This document shows positions 23,484 through 35,968 of a stretch of DNA of 64,000 nucleotides, in pieces. The notes below the pieces were generated by a model. The model was not told the DNA's origin. It ran no database searches and worked only from the letters and a program-made list of their open reading frames with translations. This DNA comes from Penicillium oxalicum (Eukaryota > Ascomycota > Eurotiomycetes > Eurotiales > Aspergillaceae). The DNA is taken from contig NC_064650.1 in the NCBI RefSeq assembly GCF_001723175.1, positions 620,001 to 684,000 of the forward strand, written 5' to 3'. The position numbers and the translations under genes are program-made. Within the stretch, counting starts at the first letter, position 1; each line of letters begins with the position of its first letter.

Positions 23484-24932
23484 GGTGAATGAGTTGGCTG
23501 AGGAGAGCGAAGACCAGGAGCCACTCTGCGAAATACAGTCCAGTAGTTACCAGATCACTGGGACTGGATTGGGCGGAGCCAAGTGGAGTCGGCCCAGATT
23601 CAGTCAAGCCCCTCGGATCTCAAATGACGATGATGATGTAAACGAAGATGTAGGAACCACTGATCGAGACCCTACGAAAATTGAAGCTACGAGTCTAGCC
23701 AAGTAGCTACAAGGGTAGCCTCAGAGATCGGGCATCCATGTGCGACCGCTCAATTGAATCCTAAAGAACTCTCGATGGCTCACTGCATTTTTCGCATATG
23801 CACTAGGGTTGTGGACAACAGGCAGCACAACTAGAAGAGCTACTTGTGTCGATCCAGGAAGTCGCAGAATCAGATCTGAACACCACTCCTGCGCCCTGAC
23901 TCACCTTGAGCGAGCGGGCGACGATCCTTGCTTGAAGATCTTTCCTTCCTGAGTCCAGTTCCCCATCGACTTCAGACAGATGGCTCGTAGCCCCCGATAC
24001 TGAATGGATGACCTAGTACTGGAGCACCGTGGCCTAGTCATTCTCATTAGAGTTTTCAAAGGGCAGAATCGTGCGCTGGTGGATATGTTCGGGAGGCGTT
24101 ACTCCCCTTCCTCCATCGTCATCCGTGGGCCGTGGCACCCTCTAGCTTGAATCACCCAGCAAATCGCTTTTTTGAGACGATCGACAGTCAGTTGCAGAGC
24201 GACTGATGGTCCAGAGTGAGCATTGAGGATGCAGTCCCTCGGGACAGGCGATGGATTCAGGATACAGACTGTCATGGCAGCTTTTCACATGATGCGACCT
24301 TCTTTTTTGTTTTCTTCTGCAGTGGTTGTGATGGATCAGAACAAATCATGAAAGAATGGTCGTTGGGAGGAGTGGTGTTCCAATTCTGGCCCGTGTCAAA
24401 AAGCCGGCGGGTACCTGAAGGCTGAGGCATTCCAGTCATGACGCAAGTTTCCTTCAAAGCCGCCCCGAACTTCTCACCGTCCACGGCTCCTCCGCATGTA
24501 ACATTCACAAGCCCAGCATACTATGAATTGCTTTCCTTCCTCCCTTTCCTCCACAGTCGGCTAGATTTTTTCTATTCTCGAGACATTGAAGCAGGCTCTT
24601 CCGCCTCGTCTAATAATTTCTAATTTCTCACCCCCCTCCTAGCCACCACTCCAACCCTCTTTTCTCGGTCGGCTTCATTCCCCTACGTTTTCGCTCGTTC
24701 CAGCTGTATGCGCCCGGTCCAGGTCATGCTTTCTAGGGAACCCGCTTGATCAAGAATATCCGCTGCCTCCCGACGCATCCTTTCAGAAAACAGATCACTC
24801 ATCAAGGATCAATCGCTACGAAGTCGACTTGGTTCAGTACAATTCCGGGTCCCGCTTGTCACTACGATTAACAGGGCCCGATCGAGTGCTTTCTCATTTT
24901 CATTACTTTTACTCTCGGCTGCCTAAGCCAAA
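23484..24932. other. divergent promoter region
   Basis: This 1.4 kb lies between the hydrolase and the large Ser-rich protein, which are transcribed away from each other. No open frame is convincing. The last 400 nt are pyrimidine-rich, consistent with a 5' leader of the + strand gene. Confidence 0.45.
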
Positions 24933-27900
24933 ATGTTCAATCGGCGCAAAAGAAGCAGAAGCTCAACACGGCGACAGGTACGTGCTGACTCCACAATTTT
25001 CAACCATCTTCACTACGTCCAGAAGTCTACAATTTCGAAGGACACCCCAATGCTCCATTGCTGCATGTGCTCAAAAGCTGATCGTCTCACAACGTCCTTG
25101 TACAGCCGCTGTCTGGGCCACCCTCCCAATCCGCTCAATCCGCCGCCAGCCATGCCTTTCTCAATTCCCAACCAGGGTCAAACTTGTCGTCTGCAGCGGC
25201 TGCAGCCGCTTTACGCTCTATGACTCCCACTCCAACACCAGTTGAGAATGTTCAGACCAAGCGTATGGCCCAGCGTCAGGGGGCTGCACCCTCGCCTCCC
25301 AACATGGCCACAAACCGTCGGTCCGTCAGCGTAAGCACGCCGCTCCGTCGATCCACCAGTTCTAGCTCCATGACGGCAAGAACATTTCGAGAGAATTCAC
25401 CTCATCGCCCATCGACAAGTTCTGGGCCGGGTGATCGACGTCATACACCGGTTGATGTACCCCCTTTACCAGCTGTGCCACCCAAGTTTGCGGCGCAACC
25501 TGGCTCGGGCCGTCGTTCGGTCTCCATGGACCCTTCAACAAGATCGTCCACTGTCACTCCCACCTCTCCTAGGCGACTTCATGTGCAGACAGACCAAGGA
25601 ACGCCCAGCAGTCCCTCAAGTCAACGATCAACGCATAGCCGTGTGGCCAGTCTCGGTGCACTCTCCGAAGAAGACCGACCTAGTAGCCGAAATTCAATCA
25701 ACTTCTCTTACCCCAGAGGATCAAGGCCAACTTCACCAACCCCGGCATCGGTGAATCTCCCGAGCGTCAACACCAAGTCCGTTCGCGACAGCCCAGGCAA
25801 AAAGTCTGTCGCTCGTGATGCCATTGTCAACAGGTCCGGCGATGTCAAGTCCCAGGCGGCTTCCGCGGGAAGTTTGGATAGCATTCAGCCGACGACATCA
25901 GCGGGGGCGGTCAAGAGCACGGCCGTTGCGGCTGCCAGCCTCAGCATGCAGCCTCAGGATGCTCAATCGGATCGTCCTTCCAAAATTGAAGAGCGCATCG
26001 ACCAAACTAGACCAGTCCCTACTTCGCAGGAACAACACCCAACCCGATCTCTGCCGCCTATCGACACCAGTTCTGAAAATCCACCCCAACATACATCTCC
26101 CCGGGCTGCCTTGGTTCGCATGCCATCGACTGTCCAAGAAGAAAATGAGCCAAAGGAAGACAAGATTGATCCGTTCGTCACAAAGGTCACCAGTGCGCCC
26201 GTCGAACAGCCCTCCTCCGTCAACGCTCCAACAGGCTCTGTTTCAACCCAGCAATCGTCACCGCCTTCCTCGCCAAGGGTTCCTCGAGTCACCACACCCC
26301 AGCCAAACGGTCATGTTACGGAATCCCAAAGCCCTGGTCGTTCAGCACGCTTCTCGACGCTTCTTCCTGTGGCGGCAACGGACCACCAGCTTCATGAGCC
26401 ACCCCCACGCTCCGTATCCCCTGCCAAATCGGCCCTGAAAAATGGCCGTGGGACGTCCATGTCTCCGGATCGGAATTTGAGTAGTGGTCGCATCATCCAA
26501 CCGCCCAGCGAGATATCGGATGGTACTTCGATCGCGTCCGACGAGGGGTCGAGATATGGTGTTAAGAAGCGTCCGGGCAAAGTGAGCTTCGAAGACGAGG
26601 CAGAAGTTCTGGGTGTCGCAGCTAGCCCTCCGACCTCACCTGAGGAGTATGTACCAGATTCGCCGCCGGCAAAGAACAAGTCACGTATGAGCTGGCTTGG
26701 CGTCGGCAAGAAACGTGCATCGTCCGCTGAGTACAGTCACGGCGACAGTGACATTTACGATGTCATGAAACCTAGACAGGCGCTCCCGTCGTTTGGGAGC
26801 GTTCGTGGCAGCCGCCCGGGTAATGTGCCGACGCCAGCTGTGCACGAGGTGAGCGACAACGAGTCGTCCAGCTCTTCTGAAGATGGCATTGTTGCCCCTC
26901 GGTCGTCTTTGGCCCATCACAATGGCTCTACAGGCGTGCCGGTCCAGAGTGAAGCATCAAGTGGAGCCCAGCCTCACAAAGTTTCCGCCTTGGAACAGCT
27001 GTCTGTTGCGGGAAGCTCCTCTCTATACCAGCCAGTGCCGGTGTCTGAGGGTGCAGCAGATAGCCAGCAGACAATGAAAGCCCCGCGAGATTCGACAGCC
27101 TTGAACCCTCCCATCATCTCACGCCCTCCACCGGTCATTGCTATCGAACCAGCCACGCCCCCGGTAGAATCAGATCAAGTGAAGTTTGGAGTGCCTATGG
27201 GCTCATACGGGCACACTGAGGCCGAGGATCGACCATCTGCTTCGTCTGGCCATTCCAACGTTGATGAATCCGATAATGATTCTAGTGACAGCGTGTACAG
27301 TGACGCACCGGAAGATCTGGACGGCGATGGGTTTGGGTCGATTAACGCTATTGTGGACAGCCCCCCCATGCCCCGTTCTCCAGTGTCTCAGACGAATGGT
27401 GACATGGCAGGGTCGCAGGCTGTTGGGCGAGCCGCGGCCGCTGACGAGCAATTGCAAGACAAGGCTCGGCCTTTTACTCCAACCCAAGATTCGGGGCATT
27501 ACTTGGCGAACGACCCGCCCACCACACCTCCCATCTCATCCCGAGCGAACCAGACGCAGCCTTCTCCTCAAACTGACAGTCCTCGTGCAGCTGTCGCCAA
27601 ATCATCCCGACCTAAGTCCGATTCAACCGGAACTGTAGCTCAGACAAACGGCTCCCGCGTGAAGTCGGCAAATAATGATGCGACTACCCAGCGACCCAGT
27701 CCCCTCGGTCCGGCGTTCCAGATGAAGAAGACCAACGAGAGCTCGGCTGGACAACGGAGTGCCATGCGTCGCACCATGTCAAATGACAGTGACTCATCGA
27801 GCAGTTTTGGGCGTGGTAAGCCCGGTCTGCGCAACGACGCGCCATTCTCTATGCGGCGAACAATGAGAGGGAGTGCCATGAAGCTTCAGGAGTCGCCCGG

Positions 27901-29092
27901 TGTTATGCGGACGGGATCTCCAGATGAATATCGACCCACCTCCTCCAACTCGGGAACTGGGACCATGCGAAAGTCCTTGCGGGGCTCCGGAACAGGAAAC
28001 GAACGAATGTCGTTTTTCTCGACCAATAACAAACCTAGTCGGGGCAAAGTTTCCAAAGCGGCACCGGCGTCGAGATCCATGCGCAATTCACGGTTTTTTG
28101 ATTCGGATGATGAGGCAGATGCTGCCCCATCCAATCTGTTCCGCAGTCGATTTGCTGATTCAAGTGATGAGGATGAGCCAAATCATAATGTGATGCGGCC
28201 TGTCCGCGGGATTCCACGTCGACAAGGCATGAGAGATGGCGATTCTACCGATCTAGAGGACAGTTCAGAGGACGAACCTCGGCCACCAGTTGCGGTGCCA
28301 TCTGTGCATCGACCAAATCCAACCGTGCCGAGTGCGCGAGAGAAGGGTGCTCCCAATATGTCCGGCTTGGCTGCTGTAGCTAAGCAGCGCGGCATGAGCC
28401 AACGGGAATTGGAGGAATTCATGATGCAGTCTTCACGAGGTCAGAAACCGGGTTTGCTTACGCGTCTGGGACTGAAAAAGCCGAAGCATTCCGAAAACCG
28501 GATTCGCAAGGCGGATACTGAAAGCCCATCCCGCAATGACACTCCATTGGAGCGATCACGACTTGAGCGTGGGCAGGTGCGAGGGGACTCGTATACGAAT
28601 GGGGTGAGCGGGGCGAATGCGGCGAATGGATTAAATGGAGCAAATAGCCGTCATGGAGTAGTCACCACGGTGAGTGCCGAGGTGCCAGAGCCGAGTACTT
28701 CGCCCCGACCTACTCGACGACTGTCTAAGCGACACACAACGGACGCAAACCAGTGGCCGCTGCCTGTCGATCCAAAATCGGACGTCTCTCGTCCAGCCAT
28801 GTCGCACAGTCGCAGCTTTTCCTCGGTCCCTGTCCAGTCCACTCCTGCTGAGGGCAATGGGCGTGCCGTGGTCACCGGGAGTGAAGCAGTCGGGCCAATT
28901 TCGCCGATCCAAGAAGAGCCCGAGCAAACCTCGGTCAATAAAGCCGAATCTGCGCTTGGTCATCAATCTGGACAAGCCGGGGTTTCATCGCTGAGAGAGC
29001 AAGGCCCGTCCGCCCGAGACGTGGTGATCACTGGATCCGGCCGCAAGAAACGATTCCCCCTTATACGGAAAGCCTTTGGTCTACGCGGGTAG
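24933..29092 (+). CDS. large Ser/Pro-rich disordered protein, possibly eisosome-related (Seg1-like)
   Basis: A short first exon 24933-24977 (MFNRRKRSRSSTRRQ) joins in phase 0 to exon 25106-29092, giving 1343 aa; the 128-nt intron has GTACGT and TACAG. The protein is dominated by Ser, Pro, Thr, Arg and Asp and is likely disordered. Recognisable elements are an Ala-rich run followed by ALRSMTPTPTPVENVQTKR near residue 50, acidic Ser clusters (DSDDEAD, SSDEDEP), two MRRTM repeats, a helical patch AVAKQRGMSQRELEEFMM followed by GLLTRLGLKK, and a basic amphipathic C-terminus (GRKKRFPLIRKAFGLRG) suited to membrane binding. A basic N-terminus starting MF plus a basic tail recalls the Seg1/Sle1 eisosome proteins, but this is a weak inference. 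I do not recognise a catalytic domain. Confidence 0.85.
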
Positions 29093-29936
29093 CGAGATTT
29101 CTCAATGGTTAAGGTCGGCAGATATTCACATTCTTTCACTGTTCTGTCCGATGATTTATGCCCTTTTCACAGCGACGTCGTTCTTTACCTCGTTCCTCAA
29201 CTGTCCATGTACTTGATATCCCCACTCGCTTCTTCGGGCCTATATTGCAATTCCTTCTCTGTTGTACATTACAATTAGCATGGGACTCGGGGCGTCTCCA
29301 GACCCCGCGGGGAACCATTTAGGAACTCTTAATTTTGATCTAATTCATAATTCATGAGACAGGGCTGTCAGTTTTCAGTTGGAAACCTAAATAAGGTCTT
29401 GGTTTTGTAAACTGCCCATAATATACCTTTGAGAACTATTCCATTGCAAGTGACACTGACACTGCGGTTGTTGGTGTCAAGTCAAACTAATAATGAACAG
29501 ACCAGGCCCTTTGGAAATATCCCCTGATCTACCTACACGGGCGGGATGCTAGGCTACTTTGTAACAGTGACTAGCGAGTGGAAAGGAATTGGTATTGACA
29601 AAAGTAAAAAGACTGGCGTAGACCTCAAGGCCAGACAGAAGGATAAAACTAGAAGAAAAGAAGACGCCAAGAGAAAGCAGCCAACTCATCCAAAGGTTCC
29701 ACGACCAAGCAACATTTGCGAATGAGAAACAGTCACCAGCATGCACCTGACACACAAGACATCACCAATTCAGGTTAGCAAATACACGAGACTTTGGTTC
29801 AAGTCTTGAGCCGCCGAGACTCCCCTCTCTATTCCTAGCAGAAATCTGTAAGTCAACACATCCTGAGTGAGCACAAGGCCGTCCTTGGTGAAGGGTAGCG
29901 CTTGATCGCTATCAGCCATATCCGAATCGAAGCGAC
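29093..29936. other. convergent intergenic region
   Basis: This is the 3'-flanking region shared by the Ser-rich gene (+) and the nuclease-like gene (-). It is AT-richer than its neighbours. I see no gene, RNA or repeat. Confidence 0.5.
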
Positions 29937-30893
29937 TTATAGGAGACCCTGTTCACTCCAGATTTCCTCGGCAAAAGTTTTCAGCTCTGACTCTGGTATC
30001 ACAAAGTCTCTCTCCGGGCCCTGTTGAGCAGGACGGCCCACAATTTTTTCGAAGGGGAGAATTAGCTGGGTGATGGCCGCAGTTGTACCAGTCCCGTAGG
30101 TAGTGTTCATGTCGGGCTCTGCAGTGACAGATGTCGTATTATTTGTGCGGGTCAATTTCAAGGATGCAGTAGGATATGCTAATAGAGTGAATGATCTTGT
30201 GAGGAGGCCATATCGCCGAGGAATGAGTTCCCATTTTTGTAGGACAATCTCAGGGGTGTCGCGTTTGATATTGATCGTAACCACCAGTTTCACAGATGAA
30301 GAGTCAGTCTCAAGCCAACCGTGCGCATCCTGGGCAAGCTTTCGCGCAGACTCCGATAACCCTACTTCCACCACAAAGCTAGGCTTTGAACGTGTCGAAA
30401 CAATAGCCCAGGAGCAGTCTGCCTCCTTTTTCCAATTTCCAACTGTCACTGTTGTTGATCCTAAAGGCCTTATTTCACGACGAATATTCATCGCGCGTAA
30501 CTCGAGAGTAATAATCGAGTCAAAAGATCTGATTGCAACTTCGTGTGCAGAGTTCGGCACGATTTTTGCGATCAAAATCCCGGTTTCTGTGTTATAAGAA
30601 AATCGACAGTACTTGCTTGTTCGAGACCGATCATCACTTAGTCTGCAAAACAGCGCCAGGGGAATAGACGTAAAGACGAGGTACTGATCTCGAGTCTTGT
30701 CTTGCTGAAGTTCTCGTTGACGGCGCTCCAGGGAGTTTCGTAAACTCGCGTTACTAGTGAATGGCTGCTGCTCGACCTCTACTGCTAGTTGCGCAAAAGG
30801 ATCCCCGACTTCGCATGCAACCGAAGAGAACTCAGTTGATAAGTACTCAGCGGACGATCGAGACGCGTTTGAGATGGATTGAGATAAGTTCAT
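29937..30893 (-). CDS. hypothetical protein with PD-(D/E)XK nuclease-like region
   Basis: A single exon of 318 aa starts at the ATG at 30891-30893. I do not recognise a named family. Residues 145-235 have the pattern of a restriction-endonuclease-like fold: GNWKKEADCSWAIV with Asp159, then KPSFVVEVGLSES with Glu176 in a strand, then a helix (ARKLAQDAHGWL), then a hydrophobic strand (VKLVVTINI). The usual Lys after the Glu-X position is Gly here (E-V-G), so activity is doubtful without a migrated Lys. Similar proteins are scattered in fungal genomes, often as lineage-specific genes. No signal peptide or membrane segment is visible. The N-terminal 60 residues are polar and probably flexible. 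Confidence 0.7.
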   Translation of the reverse strand: MNLSQSISNASRSSAEYLSTEFSSVACEVGDPFAQLAVEVEQQPFTSNASLRNSLERRQRELQQDKTRDQYLVFTSIPLALFCRLSDDRSRTSKYCRFSYNTETGILIAKIVPNSAHEVAIRSFDSIITLELRAMNIRREIRPLGSTTVTVGNWKKEADCSWAIVSTRSKPSFVVEVGLSESARKLAQDAHGWLETDSSSVKLVVTINIKRDTPEIVLQKWELIPRRYGLLTRSFTLLAYPTASLKLTRTNNTTSVTAEPDMNTTYGTGTTAAITQLILPFEKIVGRPAQQGPERDFVIPESELKTFAEEIWSEQGLL

Positions 30894-33800
30894 GATGAAT
30901 GGAAAAGTATTGTGAAACTGTGAGAAGGGATGGACCGGATAGGCAAAGTCAACACTTCACGACGGATGCACAGAGAAGGAAGGAGGGTGTCGAAGTGGGG
31001 AGTTTACCTATCAGGCCTGTGACGGCGACTGACGAACGCTAACCTATAATAGGAAGGACTAACCCAATCAGGCAGTACTTACATCTCGTATGACCCAATC
31101 TCACAACCTTAATTTCATCACTCCCTCGGCGGCCGCGCTCTATACCGCCTACCAAAGTTATATGACCTTTCCAATTCAGACAGAATCAACCTCAACATCA
31201 ACCTCACAATTCGTCATCGAATTCATCGATATCTATTCACAGCTATCTAGGTTGCACTAATAAATCCTGCATCAATACCAATGCCCATTGATTTGAATAT
31301 ATCAATTCAGTTGCCTTTGACATTCTCAACTGGCAAAATCTACATGGGGCTAGAACCGACATACCTACTATGACAGGCTTCTACGTACGTCGTTCTCATT
31401 TGAGCACATTGCACCCCTCTTAAATAGGTACCTACCTGACATCTGGGTTGATCGTCGCCCATGCGATGAATCAATGCTCATCAGGTACGGAGGGCTGGCA
31501 CTGCATCTTCTGGTAGAGTAACCATTAGTACAATTATTCTTCGCCCTTTTTTACTGCTGTTGTGAGATCCATGCATGGTCACGACTGTAGGTAGCTCTCC
31601 ACGTTGGGCGAGTTTCGCTCGAATCTACCGTCCCCTTCGGGTAAATTGAGGGATGGAATATATCTCATTTTCAACCCATGGGCAGCAATACGCTCGATAC
31701 ACGAGACTATCGGGCTCTCCCGCCTCGGATTGAATGTGACAAAGATTATCTGATGATTTTCTTTGGTCAGGACGATAGCTTCATGATGTTCAAGTACAGT
31801 CGTCTGGTACAATCTACAAAACGTGGACACTGCGGCGTAGTGAGCGCATCACGTGTTCACGGTGGAGACTTTCCGCCCTGCCTGGTGGCTGTGGAGGAGC
31901 AACAGAGGGTCGACCCAATCTAGTTGGCGCGTTCTTGCTCTCCCTCGGCGCCGAAGACAGACAAATTATATCACGCATTCAAACACATGCACAATTGTAC
32001 AGGGAATTAGTATACGTAAGTGTTCTAGACTGGCGGGGAGAGGGGAATAAACGGCAAAGATTGGGCTGCACCTTTTCTTTGCATGTGCACTGTCTCGTAA
32101 CCCACATCCTTGCAGCGTATGTTCCAGAGAGCTAAACCCCTCGAAAAGATCAATGATGACGATGATCATAGGACTTGACCGAAGCTCGGGCCAAGGAGCG
32201 CCCAAAAAATCAGAATGCCAAATCGAATCGCCGAGCAGCCTCGGGGCAGGTGGCTGTAAAGTGGGCCGTGGCCCGATGGTTACCTTTGCATTGAGGTCCC
32301 AGTCCAGCTTGATTTGGTACTGATGTGCTCCGAAACATGCATACAGATCAACTGCGCGGTGGCTGGGACCCGGAAGCTCCGTCTCTTGTTTCGGTAGCTG
32401 TGCGGGCCGTCCCCCTATCCTTCAGTGCAATTGAATCGCCACGAGATGAATGAGGTCTCTAAGCGCCGCAGGTGGCAGATGACAGAGCTAGACATTGGCC
32501 CGTACAACACCGAGGGAGTGCGTGTGGCAGCATGTCGTGTGAAACCAGGCCTGCTGGCAGCCTAGCAGTGGAGACTGGAGAGGACGTTCTTCGGTGGTGA
32601 GCTGTGACCGAGCAAAAGTCCTGACGACGATCATCGGTTGATTGGAGCGGAGTCTTGTTGGGCTCCCAGGTGGTCCACCGGGAGGGCTCATGCGATCTCC
32701 GTCCTTGTGCTTGTACGCTACCATGAACCCACGAGCGTCCTCTCATCAGACAATTGAAATCATACAGTACTCAACCCTTGACCATCGTCTCTCGTGGCTT
32801 GCGCTGAGAGTGAGTCATGTTCTGTCGAGAGATATAATTGCAGTCTCAAGCACCCGGCGCATCCCCGGGAGCTCGGTCTGGAGAGCGTCTCCACTCGCCT
32901 CCAGCGCCCTGCCCATCGCCCATTGGCCCGTGGCAGCTCAGCGTCGTCGGTGGATCCTCCCCCGGCGATCGGCCCCCCGATTTTTCCGATTTGACCCGCG
33001 CGATCAGGGCCGTTGCCGGGGCAATGGTGGCTGGTTACCATGGAAGCTGACGGCGGGATCCGAACCCGATAAGCAGGCGGCTGATGAGAATGGAGTTCAT
33101 GGACTGTCCGCCATTCACAGACTGGAATCCCCCAGGCAATTGAATTTGAATACAGCTGGAGCTGGAAAGAGGAGATCGGAGACAGTGAGGGGGAGAGATT
33201 AGCGAGGTGGCTGGCCAACCCTCTCTTTTCATGTGAGAATGGCTGGGATGAGGAGGAACCTGAGAGTGGTGGTGGACGGCTGGCGGACGCAGCGGGATCT
33301 CGTACTATTGTTGTTCCTTCGTTCACGGTTGGAGTGGGTGGATGGGTCAGGAACGAGGCCAACTTACCAAACTTCGGGCTCGTATTAACCACGGATAGCA
33401 TTATCTGGACACGTTCACCCAGATCAGACAACATCAGTCCAGGATCTCCAGAAGTCTGGGCTATGCTGCGATGGTGGACGTGTACGATACACCCGACCAG
33501 CGTATGTACACCGAGCCACCGTTTCTTCAGTGAGAGACACCCAAAGACGCATCCCCGTCAAAAGTCCGCCCACATGAAACAATGGAGCCGACACGCCGAC
33601 AGTACCAGTGGATGTCTCCCAGCCTGGCCGGATGGTGTGTGTAGCGTACCTACATGCGTGCAGGGGGAGCTGCATCATCCAGTTCACGATCGCTGGTGCC
33701 CGTCGGGGGCCTGCCCTGAACCTAAGAAGCGGTCAAGACGGACCAGGTTCGGGTCATTTTTGATTCTGTATAGATAACCACGGTTTTAAATACTCATTCC

Positions 33801-34218
33801 CAATGATGCGGCGAATGACCCACCTCCATTTCTTCTGCTCACCTCAATTCACGATCCCCAATATTGGAGACCGTTTGAAAACTCTATGGTGGTACATGAC
33901 CTCGCGCTCCATCCGGGCGGCCGACCAGTTACCCACCCCCTTCTTGCAGTGTTCTCGGTCTCTCTGGTCCCTCTGGTCCCTCCCTCTTGCTTTCCCAGTC
34001 AGGTCATGGACCTCGGCGAGCCGAGCGGTCCTGACTGGGTCCGAATTCCCAATGAATCACTTCTCTGGTTTCCTCTGATTTCTTCTGCTCCCTAATTTCC
34101 CCTCCCATTGTGCCAGGGCGGACGGTAAACTTTGTAAAGTAAACAAACAAGGCGGCAAGGTGATGGACGTACACGCCCACCGCCAGCCCAGCCAGCCAAC
34201 CGGGCAGGATCTCAGAGA
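30894..34218. other. gene-free region upstream of hexA
   Basis: This 3.3 kb separates the divergent nuclease-like and hexA genes. Open frames of up to 224 codons (minus strand, 32760-33434) lie opposite another open frame (32642-33202 on +) and show no domain, so I treat them as chance. Short TAGGTA/TACCTA words recur, for example near 31426-31436. The 300 nt before 34219 include CTCTGGTCC direct repeats. Confidence 0.45.
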
Positions 34219-34228
34219 GATAAATAAG
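34219..34228 (+). promoter_or_regulatory. TATA-like element of hexA
   Basis: GATAAATAAG is followed 20-60 nt later by a strongly pyrimidine-rich stretch (34250-34300), the usual arrangement of TATA box and start region in highly expressed Aspergillus genes. It would place the transcript start near 34245-34290, at or just after the ATG at 34238. Confidence 0.45.
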
Positions 34229-34465
34229 ACACCCTCCATGCCTGCCCCGGCCCACTCTCTTCTGCCTTTCTTCCTCTTCTTCCATTCCTCGAATCCTCCA
34301 TCTTCCACGTCAATTCCCGTGCTACCCCAGCATTCCTCTCCATTTGGAACTTTATTCTGAGATCGCATCACGTTTTCGTTGCCTCTCCCACCCTTCTCTC
34401 TTCACCGAGAAAGACTTTCCCCCGTCAAGTCTTTTCTTGTCTACCTTTCGAGTTGTTTTTAACAG

Positions 34466-35968
34466 TTCGAAAGGCATTCGAGAAGAGACGCCGCAAAGTC
34501 AGTCAATCTGGACTTTGACGCCCGCGTCCCCATCCCCTTCAGTGTCTTCCCGTCGTCGTACCGGAGTGACGCTGTCTCTGAAACTACTCACACGAGAGTA
34601 GAGGGAGAAGTTCAACTCGATCACACTTCGCACGGCGAACGGGAAGATACTCGAGTCGCTGCCCCTCTCCCCGACCCTCGTGTCCAAGGAAAGGAAGAAG
34701 TCGATATCCGCATTCACCAGCGAGAGCATCACCATCCTCCTCCTCCCCAGCACTCGATCCCTCAGGTTCCTCACGACGAGTCGCCTCGCTACGAATCCGC
34801 TCCTCGTTACGAACCTTCTCACTACGAGTCCCACGAATCTCGCAACTACGGTGCCGAGGTTGAATTGACCCGTGAACGGTACGTCTCCAACCCTCATCAC
34901 AGGCGGCAATGCCTGTGGTTTCTATTTCTGATCTTGTCTGCTATGTTTTCTGTGCGTTTTGCGTGCGTGTTCTTGGCCTTTTTTTTCATGTTTTCCCCCC
35001 ATTGCCTTCTGTCACTACCCTGATATTTCCACGTCCGGAGAGGCACGGTTGGGCAACAAACTGCGATTCGCGGCGGCTCCGATCATTGCCTCGTCATAAC
35101 CGCGGAAGCGTGTGCTTTTGGTCAAAACCCCAAACAATCACAATCGCGAGCGAATGGAGAGCTGGAAGAGCTGCCCATGGTGGGCTCCGGTGGAGCCTCG
35201 ACTGGGCCACCGTGCAGCTGAACTGTCCCCTCTTGGTCTAGAGCAGTTTCTCCCTGGGCAACTCCGTTTCAGTGGAGCCCAGCCCCCCCCCAGCTCCGAA
35301 TTACAGTTACCGTGTCACCCCATTACCAGGTCTCCACATGCCCCAAGGAGCGGTGACTGACACCCACACCCCGGTGTTCTTTTGTTTATATCTGTACCAC
35401 ATCCGCTTCGCTTGTGGTCTTGCTTTCCTTCCTCCTTCCCCCCATTTTCTGCTTTTCTTTTCCTGCTTTGACTTCTCATTGGACTGGATCCTCTTGCATG
35501 ATCTTCTTATATCCACACCGATCCTAGAACTGACTCTTCTCTGCTTCTCTTCTTCCTTCCATTAGTTACCCCAACTATCGCGAATCCTCTGTCCGCTTCG
35601 AGGAACGCCCCCAGGTTTACGATCAAGTCGTCGAGGATCAACTCGACATCACTGAGAGAGAGTACCGTCGTCGGACCTCTCCCACTTACGAAGTCGACGT
35701 CTCTTACGACCGTCGCTACCAGGACCCGTCTACCGCGTCCCAGTACCAGCCTTCCTACCCCGTCGACGTTTCGTACGATCGCTCTTACCAGCCGCAGTCC
35801 GCATCCGCGTACCAAGGCCCTGAGTATTCTCGTCGTGAAGTAGAGGTCTACCGCCCTTCTTCCATCTCATCTCCCCCTTCCTCCTCTTACTCTGCTCCTC
35901 CCAAGACCTTCAAGGTCGAGAAAACTACCGTCCGTCAAGTCTCTCCCGCCTCCCGCACCAACCGCAAG
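34466..35968 (+). other. in-frame, AUG-free spliced leader / N-terminal extension of hexA
   Basis: Two blocks, 34466-34878 and 35566-35968, join across a 687-nt intron (GTACGT donor, ATTAG acceptor) and run open without a stop into the hexA start at 35969. The frame encodes Tyr/Arg/Ser-rich repeats (RYESAPRYEPSHYES; EVDVSYDRRYQ and PVDVSYDRSYQ) with many C-ending codons, so it looks translated. There is no ATG in any frame from 34241 to 34908, or from 35566 to 35968. An upstream acceptor at 34464-34465 (TTTTAACAG) could join an undetected first exon. A near-cognate CTG at 34508 has A at -3 and G at +4. Alternative splicing giving long Hex1 forms is known in other fungi, which supports a real N-terminal isoform. 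Confidence 0.6.

Noticed and set aside
33045..33075. Possible tRNA T-arm (CGGGATCCGAACCCG on the + strand)
   Set aside because: The reverse complement resembles a T-loop, but there is no matching acceptor stem, D-arm or anticodon arm at the right spacing.
32642..33434. Overlapping 186-codon (+) and 224-codon (-) open frames
   Set aside because: They are open on opposite strands over the same GC-rich stretch, have no recognisable domain and no splice context.
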